Shown here: positions 1 to 13,201 of the stretch, in pieces
Layout of the letters: each line of letters starts with the position of its first letter
Position numbering within the stretch: the first letter of the stretch is position 1
NCBI GenBank assembly: GCA_963693365.1
Contig: CAVNZM010000007.1
Coordinates: 1,302,001 to 1,366,000, forward strand
Direction of reading: 5' to 3'
Source of the DNA: Amoebidium appalachense
Lineage: Eukaryota; Ichthyosporea
Length of the DNA stretch: 64,000 nt
Program-made: the position numbers and the translations under genes
Notes under the pieces: model-generated
What the model saw: the letters and a program-made list of their open reading frames with translations, nothing else
Databases searched by the model: none
Told to the model about the DNA's origin: nothing

Positions 1-145
1 GTCTGTGTGTGCGTGTGAGCACTTGTGTGCGTGCGCGCGCGTGTGTGTGTGTATATCCGTGTTTGGAGGTTGCGGGATGGGGTGCCGTGGGGGCAGGGGG
101 GGGGGGGGGGGGGGGAGCATCAATTACAATCCCTCCCCTTCCCCC

Positions 146-176
<31 letters not shown>

Positions 177-1305
177 AAAAAAAAAGAAAAAAAAAGATAA
201 ATAACTTGAGTCACCACCACCACCACCACCTCAACCACCATTCCAGGCCACCGAAAACCAATAATCGGCCATCCAAAAAAAAAGGGAAAGCTTTAATTAC
301 CATGCTATGAACTGGCATGTGACAAAGGTTGACACCCAAAAACTCACTGCACCATTCCGTCTGATCGTCGGTGCTTGAATTTTAAATACCAAAATAAGGA
401 CCATCTGTTTACAACGTCAAAAATTCATTAGGCTCAGACTGTGGGTCCGTAACAATGTGGTAATATGGCAGAATATCATACGACGTACACACAAATGCAC
501 AAAAACTGTTAGCGAAGTGCCGCGTGGTGAACGTATCACTGCTAGGGCCTTGAGCTATTACTTTTTTTTTTTTCGATAAAACATTGCAGATGCATATACT
601 TAATTTGTCACATGCCAGTCAGTAGCATGGTAATTCTTTCCATTTTTTCGGATGGCCGTTGGAGAGGAAAGGGGGGACGTCCGGGAGGGGGGGGGGGGAG
701 GGGGGGGGGAGGTCAGGATGGGAGAGGGAGAAGGAAGGAGGGGTTGTGTGAAGGGGTCAGGACGGGAGCGAGAAGAAGGAAGGGGGGGGGGGGGGGAGAA
801 CTTAAGGAGAGTGAGGGGGGGGGGGGGTTTAGGAGGGAGAAGGGGGGGGGGGGGAGGGGGAGAGGGGGAGGGGGAGGGGCAGGTGGGGAAGGCACTGTAC
901 TGTGCCTGCAAAGTTCTGCAAAACAGCAAATGGAGCCACCGCATAATTAACCCTCGGCCGCCATAGTATTCCGGGCCACCTGCTTGAAATGATCGCCAAG
1001 TCACCCGGACTCCATAGAATGATTACCACAATCATTTCACCCAATTTCGTTACACATTAAGCTCAGCAGGTGCTCCAGTCATATGGGCAACCAATTTCTA
1101 TCACAATCACTGCTGCTGAAATGGATGCAGCATCCGACGTTTTGGGCTGTCGGGGATGTGGTTGCCCCTTTTTAATTGCTGAAACTTGTAGTTTGTAACA
1201 AAAATATTTTCTCCTTCCACACCCCTCCCTTCCCTTCCCACCCCCCCCCCCCCCCCCCCCTCCCCCTCCCATCCCTTCCTCCTCCTCCCCCCTTAGTGTG
1301 TGTCT

Positions 1306-1391
<86 letters not shown>

Positions 1392-1879
1392 TCTGTGTGG
1401 TGTTCACGGTTTCGTGTATGTTTGCGGTTCTGCATGTCTGAGTGCACGTGATTCTCCCGTGTGCATGCATGTGCGCGCGCGCGACGCGCGTGCATGCGTG
1501 TGTGCGTGCGTGCGTTCGTGCGTGTGTGCGTGCATGCGCGCGCGGGTGCGTCCGAGCGTGCGTGCGTGCATGCGTGTGTGCGTGTCTTTGGAGCCTCGGT
1601 AAGGAGTGGGTGGGGTGGGGTGAGTATCGTCTGCGAGTATGTTACAATGACTTGAATATTGAAGCAAAACCAGTGCTCCCATGAAAGTTTACAACAGAAC
1701 AGAACAGAACAGAAGATGGCTTGCAATTGATTCATTACTGGGCTACGGCGGATGGAGGGAGGGGGGGAGGGGGAGGGGGGGGAGGGGGGGGGGGGGGGGG
1801 GGGGGGGAATATTGGCGTACAGAGGAAATTTTCGGCATTGCAGCAATCCAGAAAGACGACAATCAAGGTTCTGTTAATA

Positions 1880-1914
<35 letters not shown>

Positions 1915-2085
1915 CGCCCCTTGTGCGCGGCCCCCCTTCTTCCACCACTACCGCCGGTACTATTTGAAAAATCAGTCAAATAGGTTTTTATTTTTGAGCC
2001 TTGAACGGTTTTCGTGCTCTCTATTGGTAACATCAACAACAGAGTACGAGACCATCACAGATAGAGCTATGCAGTGGGGAGAAAC

Positions 2086-2118
<33 letters not shown>

Positions 2119-2133
2119 GGAAGGATATTTCAG
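1..2133. other. repeat-dominated DNA, no gene seen
   Basis: This stretch holds mononucleotide tracts (G at 96-115, C at 138-166 followed directly by A; G-rich 675-880; G at 1780-1807; C at 1881-1912; G at 2089-2117), a (TG)n array at 1304-1390 and purine- or TG-rich low complexity. Open frames across it are Pro/Gly/His/Val-Cys runs produced by the repeats, not proteins. The unique patches (200-600 and 900-1190) show no convincing exon. Confidence 0.7.
1304..1390. repeat. (TG)n microsatellite followed by degenerate TGCG repeat
   Basis: A near-perfect dinucleotide TG array of about 85 bases, continued to about 1590 by a degenerate GTGC/GTGT repeat. It is preceded by a C-rich tract. Confidence 0.95.
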
Positions 2134-2382
2134 TCGTGGCAGTAGGAAATGGGGCGGACGTGCGGAACCTGAGCAAACTACTGCTACAAAAAAGCAGCAC
2201 TTTTCATTCAACTTGGCTCGTCGCCCACCCTCCAGTTATTCAACCGATTGCCGGACATGTCCCCAAAGATCAGCAATCGATTGTGGGTCCAACTTCAGTA
2301 AAGAATTATACAATGGCATTGAGATGTTCCAATGGAAATTCAATGATATGTGGTCAATTCTGGTCAGACCTCGATTTATTTT
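2134..2382 (+). CDS. candidate internal exon, unrecognised
   Basis: A repeat-free open stretch of about 83 codons begins right after a TTTCAG acceptor and ends at a TTTT|GTGAGC donor. Its composition is protein-like, mixed polar and hydrophobic with two Cys near the end (RCSNGN and MICGQFW). It sits between a poly-G tract and a poly-C tract, the usual intron setting of this genome. I recognise no family and found no partner exons, so it may be a chance open frame. Confidence 0.25.
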
Positions 2383-2394
2383 GTGAGCATGCAG

Positions 2395-2428
<34 letters not shown>

Positions 2429-3418
2429 ACCCACCCACCCACCCACCCACCCACCCACCCACCCCACCCCTCGGTGCCTGGCATGTCCCCCCCCCCCCCC
2501 CCTCCCCTCCCCTTTCCCCCCAAGTCCTCCTCCTCAAACCCTCGCCCACCTAGGCACACGCCTTTACCCAGTGAGTATTTTGTTTTAGATTCATGGCATC
2601 GGTTTCTTCTCACTGACTCCGACTCGCTGACTCACTGACTCACTGACTCCATGTGAACCATATACTCCAAGTCCTTTTTGATTTAAGAAATGTGTGAACT
2701 TTGCAAAACACCGTTTTGTTTTATATGGTGACCGTGGCAGGTCGATAAATTGAAACTGTGCTTGCGCACTGAGAAAGTCAACAAGAGAAAACCAGCTTCC
2801 TTTAGTGAAGGGATTTCTTTATTCGGTTTGCCTTGGTTTCCGGGTGGGGTGAGGGTGGGGGTGGGGGTGGGGAGGGGGGGGGGGGGGGGGGAGGGATGGG
2901 GCGGAGAGGGGGGGGGGGGGGAGAGGGATGGGGCGGAGGGGGGGGGGGGGGGCTGGGAGAGGGTGCAAAGCACCACCACCACCATACACAGCCACGTAAC
3001 CCCCAGCTGCATTTTTGTTTTCTGCCTTGTGCATGGCAGCACTCGCAGTGACTGCAGCTTTTTATTTGCTTCCTGGTTCTGCCCTGTAACAGTTGGAGTT
3101 GGGCCCGTGCTGTTTAACAATGGTACGATATGCTTCGTCTAGGAACCTATAAAATGCCTGATAGGGCAAGGAAGGGAAGCGATTGGCTGTCCATTGGCAT
3201 CACTGTGCTGCCAACCAAACCCATTTCAGATGGTTTGGTTTCTCCTTTAGTTATGCAACATGGAAAAATTTGAATATGACTAATCTGGTTGGTTTCTGTG
3301 GTTTCCCTATGCCTCTGATCAGAGTCCAAGTGCATGTCTTGTTTTGTCCCAGCCACCATACCTACGAAACCATCTCAGTGTCGTAAACCAGTTTGAGAGG
3401 TATGCCCATGGCACCCTT
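2383..3418. other. intergenic, simple repeats
   Basis: Contains poly-C plus (CCCA)n at 2396-2465, a C-rich stretch at 2488-2520, ACTGACTC-type short repeats at 2610-2650 and G-rich tracts at 2845-2955. The unique sequence 2960-3415 has no supportable exon. Confidence 0.6.
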
Positions 3419-3491
3419 GAGGGGTCGCCCGGAACCGATAAATATATATAAATATATATATATATATATACTGGTTGCGGGCGACCCCTCC
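3419..3491. repeat. inverted repeat with AT-microsatellite loop
   Basis: The left arm GAGGGGTCGCCCGG-AACC and the right arm GGTT-GCGGGCGACCCCTC are complementary over about 17 bases with one mismatch. They enclose about 40 bases of (TA)n/AAATATAT. The GC-rich stem with a pure AT loop could extrude as a cruciform or be the termini of a very small inverted-repeat element. No ORF lies inside. Confidence 0.75.
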
Positions 3492-3820
3492 TTGCACGTG
3501 CACCGTGTATAGGTGCGCATAAACGTGTGTGTTGCTTGTCAAAACCACTGTAGTTTTTAATAATCGCGGAGTCTCCTCCTCCCCTTATCCCCTGTTCCCC
3601 CCTGGAAAACATGATTCGGAAAAAAATTGCATGCACTATGGGGTATGTAGCAAGACACAAAATCGATTTGCACGACCATTTACTGCGGTTTAACCGTTTT
3701 AGTGAGCTGCTATTGGTTAACGCCATAGAGTGGTGCTGTTTCAACCAATCGCTACAAATCACGCATTCCAATTCCAAAAAACAAAACAAAAAAACATTAC
3801 CTTTGAAAACAACACTTGGA

Positions 3821-4018
3821 CTTCACTTTCACTTCGATCTCTTAGCTGTCATGTCAACTTTTTTTCCCCATTCTTCACCATGGCAGGTATATAAAGGCTT
3901 TCGTTTCTTCTTTTTGTCGACTTCACTTTCACTTCGATCTCTTAGCTGTCACGTCAACTTTTTTTTCCCGAATCTTCACCATGGCAGGTATATAAAGGCT
4001 TTCGTTTCTTCTTTTTGT
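3821..4018 (+). repeat. 100-bp tandem duplication with ATG, splice donor and TATA-like box
   Basis: Two copies, 3821-3918 and 3921-4018, differ at only a few positions. Each runs from CTTCACTTTCACTTCG to CTTTCGTTTCTTC and contains TTCACCATGGCAG directly followed by GTATATAAAGG. The ATGGCAG|GTATAT context reads as a minimal first exon (Met-Ala) with a splice donor. The same bases form a TATATAAA box. No downstream exon could be assigned. Confidence 0.8.
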
Positions 4019-6424
4019 GGTGGGAGGGAGTCCCACTCAGGGGAACGTGACTGCAGCGTGTGTGTGGTGTGGCCTGGTGTATTCCTACTGCTGTGAGAGT
4101 GTGGGGGCATCTCCCTTTCGCGGAATTTCTTGCTTGAGAAGTGGTTTCTTCAACGCCTGGTGGTCCACTGCAACCTATGGTAATCTCTACACGCTGTCTA
4201 CGCTCCTACGCGACCTATTGGCGGTGGGCTGCTGCAACTTCTTCGGCTACTTCTGCGCTGCGTGAGTGGAGGGGCGGCTACTTGGTCGTCGGGGCGCTTT
4301 CCAAGTGACTGCCAGTCCTTAGTCTCCAGTCGTATGGCAAGGACCGGGTTTGCTTGCATGCATTCTGTAATTGTATTTTTCTGTGTGTCCTGCCACAACT
4401 AGGCCACCTTATCAGAGAGCTAGATGCAGTTTCTCCGGGTTATCTAGGGGCCGGGCCCGTTGGGATTGTTTTTTAGCTCAGATTTGGTCTGCATTGCTCT
4501 TTTAGAGGCTGACTTGCTTGCTGTGCCTCGGTAGGTTTTGAGGGAGGCCTGTTGGGAAGGAGCAGTAATGATGTCTTCTGGCGGAGTGTGGTCTGGTCAA
4601 CATCGATGCATATGACTAGTTGGAGCAATCTAGTTTCACGCATACACGTACACTTAAGGTTTTGCCCGCTGGTGTCCTTTGTCACTTGTCGCTTTATTTT
4701 TATTTCGTAGCTTTGGCTTTTTCAGTTCTATTGGTGGTTATGTAGCCTGTGGCTGCACGTTGCCTTCATCAACGGATCAATAAACCCGAGTCAAAAGAAA
4801 AACAACACACAACTCTCGGCGAAAAAAATACTGAAATGCTAAGGAAAAGCAGGAAAGAGAAGATCCACTAAGCCACTTTTCTGGGGGGCGGAAGAAAAAA
4901 GCACGAGCCACGGTGAATCCCTGAGGCGTGGCACGCGCAGCAGCCGACGACGGCGGCAAGCTCCACAACGGGGACAAGGGACGAAGTGCTCTTTCTTAAG
5001 AGCGCTTGGACCACATGGCGCGTGCAAATGAGCTAACATTTCAATGAGACATGTGGGAAAACAGAAACAGGAAATAATGAGGTTTCAACAGCGAAGCGAA
5101 AACTCAGAAACTGGAACGGGCCACATATACGTATACACACTGTGTGGCGAGTGTGCTCAACCATATGCATGATGCGTGCGTCCTGCATGCGCTGCGATGT
5201 GAATCGTGATAGGTATTGTGATATCACGAAAGTTCCCGCCAAAAAAAAACTCCGTTAAAAGATTTTGATTGGCTCATATGTTTTTGATTTTAACTAATCA
5301 GGTAGCTCTGCAAGAGTAGTATGCAAATTGATTTTGTGTCTTGCTACCCCATCGCACCAACAAAATTTCTTCTTTTGTTGCCCTGCGTGCACATGCACCT
5401 GTTGACATCGAAAAAACTGTTACGAAACGGTGCCTACCTTTTCTCCATCTTGGCAAAACCAACTTTATTAGCTAGGTCCAACATTCACATCCGAAACCAA
5501 AGAAAGCAGTGGAGTTAAAGTCTTTTTTGTGTCAGGATCGGAGGAAAAGGGAGGAGAGCCGGGAGGGGGGGGGGGGGGGGGGGGGGGGAAGGGATTGGCA
5601 GGGAGGTAGTACAAGTTGTGAATCGCAGAATAAAACACAGTCGTGACACTCGAAAAGCATTCAACGACATCCAAGTACAAAAAAGGCATCACTAGAAAAC
5701 AATTTAGCCTAAAACCGATAGAGAAATGAATGTGTGCATGTCTGCGTGCGTGTAAGGCAAATGTGAGTTAAGTAACTATATCACTCCACCTGTCAATCTG
5801 TATGAGAAAAGTGCATGTTTTGCTTAGTTAGTTCAATGTTGCAGATATTTCGCTCGTGAGAGCAGGGATAGCCTGGGTGGGTGTGGCTGACTCCACCTGG
5901 CACTCAAGCAACAAGTTCACTTTGAAAATGTGCCATTGTAGCGGCGATTAGCGGGACAGGGATATGTTATAACCCCCCCCCCCCCCCCCCCCAACCATGC
6001 TAAGCATTCCCTACCCGGAAGAATACTCTCGGTTAACTTTTTTTCCCCCACAGAGTCACGTGCTCACAAAAGTAACCACGGCTGCCCACCACCTAGTGCT
6101 TCCCCAACCTCCCCTCCCACTGTCCTGGGTAGGATTTTTTCCAAGTGCATTAGTAGTTATTTTTTCCTATAAACCGGGAATCATTGCGCATGTGCGGGTT
6201 TTTTCTATTTGGATCTATTTTCCCGGCAAAAACAGCGCTTGCAAAGCGAGAGGAACAAAGAACTTATCATTGCTCAGCTTTCCGGCAGAAGCAAAACGTA
6301 AAGGGGGCAAAATATCTCAACTCAGTGCGGCTCTGAAAATACCAGAATACTTGACAATTGTTATCGATGGAACAAAAAGTCTCAACAGAACACCATGGCA
6401 AATACATAGAGGCACAGCACTCAC
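4019..6424. other. no supported gene; mostly unique sequence
   Basis: Unlike most of the window this is largely unique sequence, with only a poly-G at 5563-5588 and a poly-C at 5973-5992. The open frame 4017-4265 (+) is Cys/Gly-rich but unrecognised. An AATAAA sits at 4779-4784. I see no RNA gene. Confidence 0.5.
4779..4784 (+). terminator. possible polyadenylation signal AATAAA
   Basis: AATAAA lies in GATCAATAAACCCGAG about 760 bases downstream of the duplicated ATG/donor block. It could end a short plus-strand transcript starting there. No coding sequence connects the two, so the assignment is weak. Confidence 0.25.
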
Positions 6425-6665
6425 CGCTCTCGCCAACTACGCTGTCGATCAGCATCAAAAGCGAATCCAGCTGCTCCGGCTGCAACTCAACCATCTGATG
6501 TGAAGCAGACTGGTCTCTATGCTTCAAAATTTCCCTTGCTGCTTTCAGCTTCTCACCAAAAACCATACCTTTGTGTCGGGGAAGGTCATCACTAAAACGC
6601 ACTCGCTTAGATGTATTACCGGCACGCTTCACCTCCTTTTTGCTCCCGTTGACAAGGATTCCCAT
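6425..6665 (-). CDS. putative PP1-docking protein, first exon
   Basis: The reading frame starts at an ATG (6665, MGILVNGSKKEV) and stays open for about 80 codons to a consensus donor GAGAGCG|GTGAGT at 6425. Its central segment KRVRFSDD matches the RVxF docking motif of protein phosphatase 1 interactors, with the usual basic residue before and acidic residues after. The rest is charged with a predicted helix (GEKLKAAREILKHRD). If the match is real, it would recruit the PP1 catalytic subunit. No following exon was found to the left, so the protein is incomplete. The frame is also open upstream to 6743, so an earlier start is possible. Short linear motifs occur by chance. Confidence 0.4.
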
Positions 6666-8462
6666 CTCCGAAGGTCGCGTAGTAACTATTACTAAGGTCA
6701 GCTTCTGTGGTTGCCACACACAAACCCCGTCAGAAATGACCACCCCTCTCCTCGAAACTTTAAGGCTGTGTTCAGAACCCGGCTGGCAAAGGGATGATTT
6801 TTATGTTAGTTAGAGAACAGAGCGTGCACATGCCCCTTATTCTATTACGCCCGGAAACAAATAAGGAGTTATGTAATCTATTCGTGTAAGCCTTTGGCAT
6901 GTCTTTTCAACACCCCGTAGCTGCGGAAAACTATGTGGCTGCACACGCACGGTGAAGGGAAAAAGTGCCCGAACAGCCGGCTAGTTGTGTTTCAAAAATG
7001 CAGATCACGGCTCGTAGTCGTAGCTATGAGTGACGGAGCTGCCAGCCTCACGGAGTCTTGGGGGATGGATCAAAAGTTTTTAAAATTATAACTTGCCAAA
7101 ATTTGTTATGGGATTCATCATTCAGCTTGCTGCAAAATTCGTCACGGCAAAAGTATGTAAGACTGAGATTGAATCACTGAATTTAAACTCCATTCCTTTT
7201 TGTTTTTGATTCCCAGGCTGCATGTATGATGTCTATATATTTTATGAACTGTAACGTCATTGGTGCAAGGCACAGGCCGCATTCGAATTCGAACATTCAA
7301 AGTCAACATTCTCTATCTAGGGGCCAAAATCCAGGAATTATCCTCCTAGGTGAACCTGACGGGGTGCCTGACTCATGAATAGTGCGCAAGAAAAATGTTT
7401 TTGGGCTTTTAAACCCCTCAAAAAATTATATATCTGTTGGTTCATTCGATAAAAAACAGAAATGTAGGGCTAGAAAGTTAGCAACCAAGTTGAACTAATT
7501 CCAACCATTTTGTTTGCTTTGCAAACCGGAAAGAATTTCAGATGACTTATGAGCCCCATCAAGTTCTAATGATCAAGACCTGATTTATTATCCAATTGAT
7601 AAGTGGTTGCCGGCTACACCCAAAACTCCTTGACCGTAGACAACACAATGAAGTCGCCAAGCTTTTCCCCATTCTTTTGTACATTGGATTCGAAGACTTC
7701 GAAGTTATTAGACCGCCATTAATTTAATATTATGAATAGCGCAGTAGAGATATACCATACATCACATTCAATATAAATCAAATACATTACTACTTTTCCC
7801 TTTTTGCAATATTGAGCTCAATTGATTTGTTGTGGAATTGGTACACTGAACGTTAACCTTGGCTGGAAGGTTCAACCGGCTGCATCGCCAAGCATTTTCA
7901 ATTTGCAGTTTGTTATATGTAACAAATAAAACATTTCAATGTACAACTTTAGCTGGTACTTTTCCTGACCAGGCTCATTCACGTGTGCATATAATAACTG
8001 AATCTTCCGAAGTCTTCATTCCGAGTTTGAAAATAGGATTTCAAATTCCTGGAGGTGTACGGTCAGCACAGGTAGTTAGGGGGATGTGTGTGAGTCAACA
8101 ATACATCCAATCAAACCAGGTTTGGGTATCTGAACCAATGACCCGAAGCGTAGGAATGAGTGGAGCTCTATTTGATTGGTCATTCGTTGAACCATGTCGA
8201 GTATATAACTGCGGCTCATTTCAAAATGGAGCTCAGATTGACAATTGGCCGCGAAAGAACCAGATCTAGGCAGCCGAGGCTACCAGACGCTTCTGTGCTG
8301 TCCGAAAACAGCGATCGCGTTTCGCTTCAAACGAAAACGAAGAAACGATATAAGGCCAGTTTTGAAACTGCACCATTGTTCTGCTTTTTCTTGTGGGCTC
8401 AAAAGAGAGAAACTGAGTTAGGCTGACTATGTTTTAATCCGTCTGAAAAGATCTTTGCTCAG
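6666..8462. other. AT-richer intergenic region, no firm gene
   Basis: Mostly unique and AT-rich without long homopolymers. A 136-codon open frame at 7859-8269 (+) has mixed composition but no recognisable family. GAGTATATAACTG at about 8200-8212 is TATA-like and lies about 20 bases upstream of an ATG at 8227 (MELRLTIGRERTRSRQ) that could open the gene continuing at 8463. I could not connect them by splice sites. Confidence 0.4.
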
Positions 8463-8831
8463 TTTTCTAGATCTTCAAGGTCAATAACGATTTGCACGTC
8501 GATCCAGCAAAGCATGCAAGTGATCATGGCCCCCAACGAGGAAAAAACCCAGTGGTAAGTTTGTACACCAGCAGCATGGTGTCCTTCGCTCAGCATTCTT
8601 ATGCTTGCAGGGTTGTGGCACCTTTACCTTGGTAATTGAGAAACGGCATTCACCCTTGAGCAACTCCAGGCATTTAAAATTTCACCATCACAGCCCATCT
8701 TCCTGGCACACGTCTCTGAAGTGCTATGTGCCTTTTGCAGGTTCCTTCCCTCTCTGCTGCACCAGAGACGGCACAGTTTTCTGTGCACGGCCAAGCAGGA
8801 AGAGCAGACCAAATGGATGGCACTCCAGACT
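8463..8831 (+). CDS. two exons resembling the C-terminal part of a PH domain
   Basis: Exon 8463-8554 (acceptor CTCAG, donor CAGTG|GTAAGT) and exon 8741-8831 (acceptor TTTTGCAG, donor CAGACT|GTAAGT) join in phase. The joined end reads MAPNEEKTQW-FLPSLLHQ, then RHSFLCTAKQEEQTKWMALQ. This matches the last beta strand and C-terminal helix of pleckstrin-homology domains (HxFxxxT...EE...W..ALQ), which bind phosphoinositides or proteins at membranes. The donor is in phase 0 and the next plus-strand exon (9183, FAD synthase) also starts in phase 0. The two may therefore be one transcript. The N-terminal part of the PH domain was not found. Confidence 0.4.
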
Positions 8832-8940
8832 GTAAGTGCTCCCTCTGGAATGTGCACGACCGATGGAATTGTGATCTCGGTGGTTCCCAGCCTTGATGTT
8901 GCTTTTCAGTTTTTGCCTCGTTCCATCAGATACCTCCTTC

Positions 8941-8950
8941 CCCCCCCCCC

Positions 8951-8981
<31 letters not shown>

Positions 8982-9013
8982 ACGCATCCTCCCCCATCCT
9001 CCCTCCCTCCCTC

Positions 9014-9058
<45 letters not shown>

Positions 9059-9069
9059 AAAAAAAAACC
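8941..9069 (+). repeat. (C)n-(CA)n-(C)n-(A)n compound tract
   Basis: Poly-C at 8941-8967, then CACACA, then poly-C at 9019-9047 running straight into poly-A (9048-9067, with a few C interruptions). It lies in the intron between the PH-like exon and the first FAD-synthase exon. Confidence 0.9.
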
Positions 9070-9182
9070 GTAAAATCGGATAACAAAAAGACCTTCTTTC
9101 ACCTTTTTTTGCTGGAAATTTTAGTGATTTTCCCGCTTGCCGTGTTCACTGACACTTCATCTCACCGTGAAAAAAAACACAG

Positions 9183-11230
<2,048 letters not shown>

Positions 11231-11339
11231 GTGTGCAAGTAACTCAGTTGTGTTATTTGGGTGTAAGATCAAATATATGGACGCAAGATTTTTGTAATGT
11301 ATGAATGCAGAAAAGATTTGTCGTCGGTATGAGGGTCTT

Positions 11340-11716
11340 TTTTTTCGTTTTTTTCTTCTTCTCTTTTCATATTCTTGTATAATAGTCTTGTTGAAGGGAA
11401 CAAACACAGTTTAAGCGTTTTGTCAATCGAAACCCGGTGCTTTGTGGTTTTTGAGCAAGCCTTTTTTTGTGGGTCTTTTGTAGTTTAAAGCTCTATAACT
11501 GTTCTTTATTTTTGGTTATCTATATGGGTATTTTTTCTCGTTTTTTTCTTCTTCTTTTTTCATATTCTTGTATAATGGTCTTGTTGAAGGGAACAAACAC
11601 ATTTTAAGCGTTTTGTCAATCGAAACCCGGTGGTTTGTGGTTTTTGAGCAAGCCTTTCCGTGTGGGTCTTTTGTAGTTTAAACCTCTATAACTTTTTCTT
11701 TATTTTTTTGGTTATC
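11340..11716 (+). repeat. 193-bp tandem duplication downstream of FAD synthase
   Basis: Two copies, about 11340-11520 and 11533-11716, are nearly identical. Each contains TTCATATTCTTGTATAAT, GTTGAAGGGAACAAACAC, CGAAACCCGGTG and TTTGAGCAAGCCTTT. The block begins about 110 bases after the stop codon, so it probably lies in the 3' UTR or just beyond. It is T-rich and non-coding. Confidence 0.9.
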
Positions 11717-12572
11717 ATTGTAATTTTTTTGGGCTTCATCAGAGTTTTTACCCGCACCTGTGGTGCAAGAATATCGGTAGTTTTTTGCAGTCTTGTTTAC
11801 ATTAAACGGCGAAATCTAGTATTTTAGACATTTAACTACGGCATTTTGCCACAATGTAGTGGTCTGAGGGGTTGTTTACATAGTCGTCCTTTTCTTTTAT
11901 TTAAAAAATATCGCTGAGAATCATGCAGCTTTGGATGCAACTGATGCATACTATGATAGGTAGCTTGCAGGCATAACCGATCAGTTTAGAAAGCGAACTG
12001 ATTGCAGAGACCCAAGTGCGCAGGTATGAGCGCGCATATTGTGACTGTCTTTTTCGAGAAAATAAAGCTGGTCGGTTGAACTTTAGCCACGGCTTGTTTC
12101 ACTTGTTGAATACTATACCGGTCTTGGAACACACACAGACACACACAAAGACTTTGCGTGTGTATGTTCTCCATTCGCTGTGCTTGGCATATTCGTACAT
12201 GTGTGTACATCTGTGTTAATGGAGATATTATTAGTATGTTTTTTTTTTTTTGTTTGTTTTTTTTTGCTTAAAAAGTGTAAGCTAGTGGCTTGGTGTGTAT
12301 GGCCTCTAAGTAACGGGGTACCCTTCTCCTCTGCCCGTTCATTCAAACATAATGCATGATTTTTTGATAATTTCATTGGTTCTTTAAAGGTTTTTAAAGG
12401 ACTGAATGGATCATGGCTGTACAAGCCATTGAATAGTGTGCATAGGGGCTACAAAAGAGCGCCAGTTCGAACATGCGGTACCGAGGCTCATGCACACGCA
12501 GGGACACACGCACACTCATGCACACGTACCTCCCGGAGCGGGTGCACACATGTGCACGCACACATGCACACG

Positions 12573-12627
<55 letters not shown>

Positions 12628-13201
12628 CTCCTTCCCACCCCCCCATCCCCAAAAATAAAACGAGAATCAGCGGTAAGTGATCTCCCCCCCCCCCCCCCCC
12701 CCCCCCTCTCCCCTCCCGAGGCTCCTCCTCCTACACAAGGTTAATTCGAATCAGATGTCCGTTGCCTCAACGCGGGCACACAGTGTGCAGAAAAACCTTT
12801 TTTTCGCGCTCTTCTAGGTTTTCTTCCACCCACTGGGCACACTCTGCATTCTTTGAATTTGTTTTCGGATGATTTGTTGTATTGTTCTCGCTGTGCGACT
12901 TTCATTACATAGCTTGAACGTAGAATACACGTATATGCTTGTGCATAGTTTTTTTTTTCGCCCAAAACCGTCACATTCTCATTCCGAATCACTGCGTCCT
13001 CCACAGAAACATGTTGAAGTAGTACATTTCTGGCAAAAACCTCTGCACACAATACAAGTAACCCATGATATCTAACAACTTCCTATACTTCAGCAAGGCT
13101 TTGCTCCACATACTATGTAATATATACTACACAGGTAGGAAAGGACATGGGTGGAAAAAACCCAAACTTTTTCAGAGTGCTACTATCAACCGCTAACAAA
13201 C
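11717..13201. other. intergenic, low-complexity patches
   Basis: Holds T-rich unique sequence, a (CA)n/CACG patch at 12485-12630, a poly-C at 12684-12706 and unique sequence to 13200. Open frames are His/Thr or Val/Cys artefacts of the CA repeat. Nothing else is supported. Confidence 0.6.

Noticed and set aside
1063-1846. Long His/Thr or Val/Cys open frames over CA/TG arrays (also at 9290-9535, 20226-20621, 40375-40790, 46238-46745, 51499-52072, 53841-55407)
   Set aside because: They are translations of microsatellites, open in all frames on both strands.
7859-8269. 136-codon ORF as a gene
   Set aside because: No recognisable motif, start context is weak, and a TATA-like box lies inside it.
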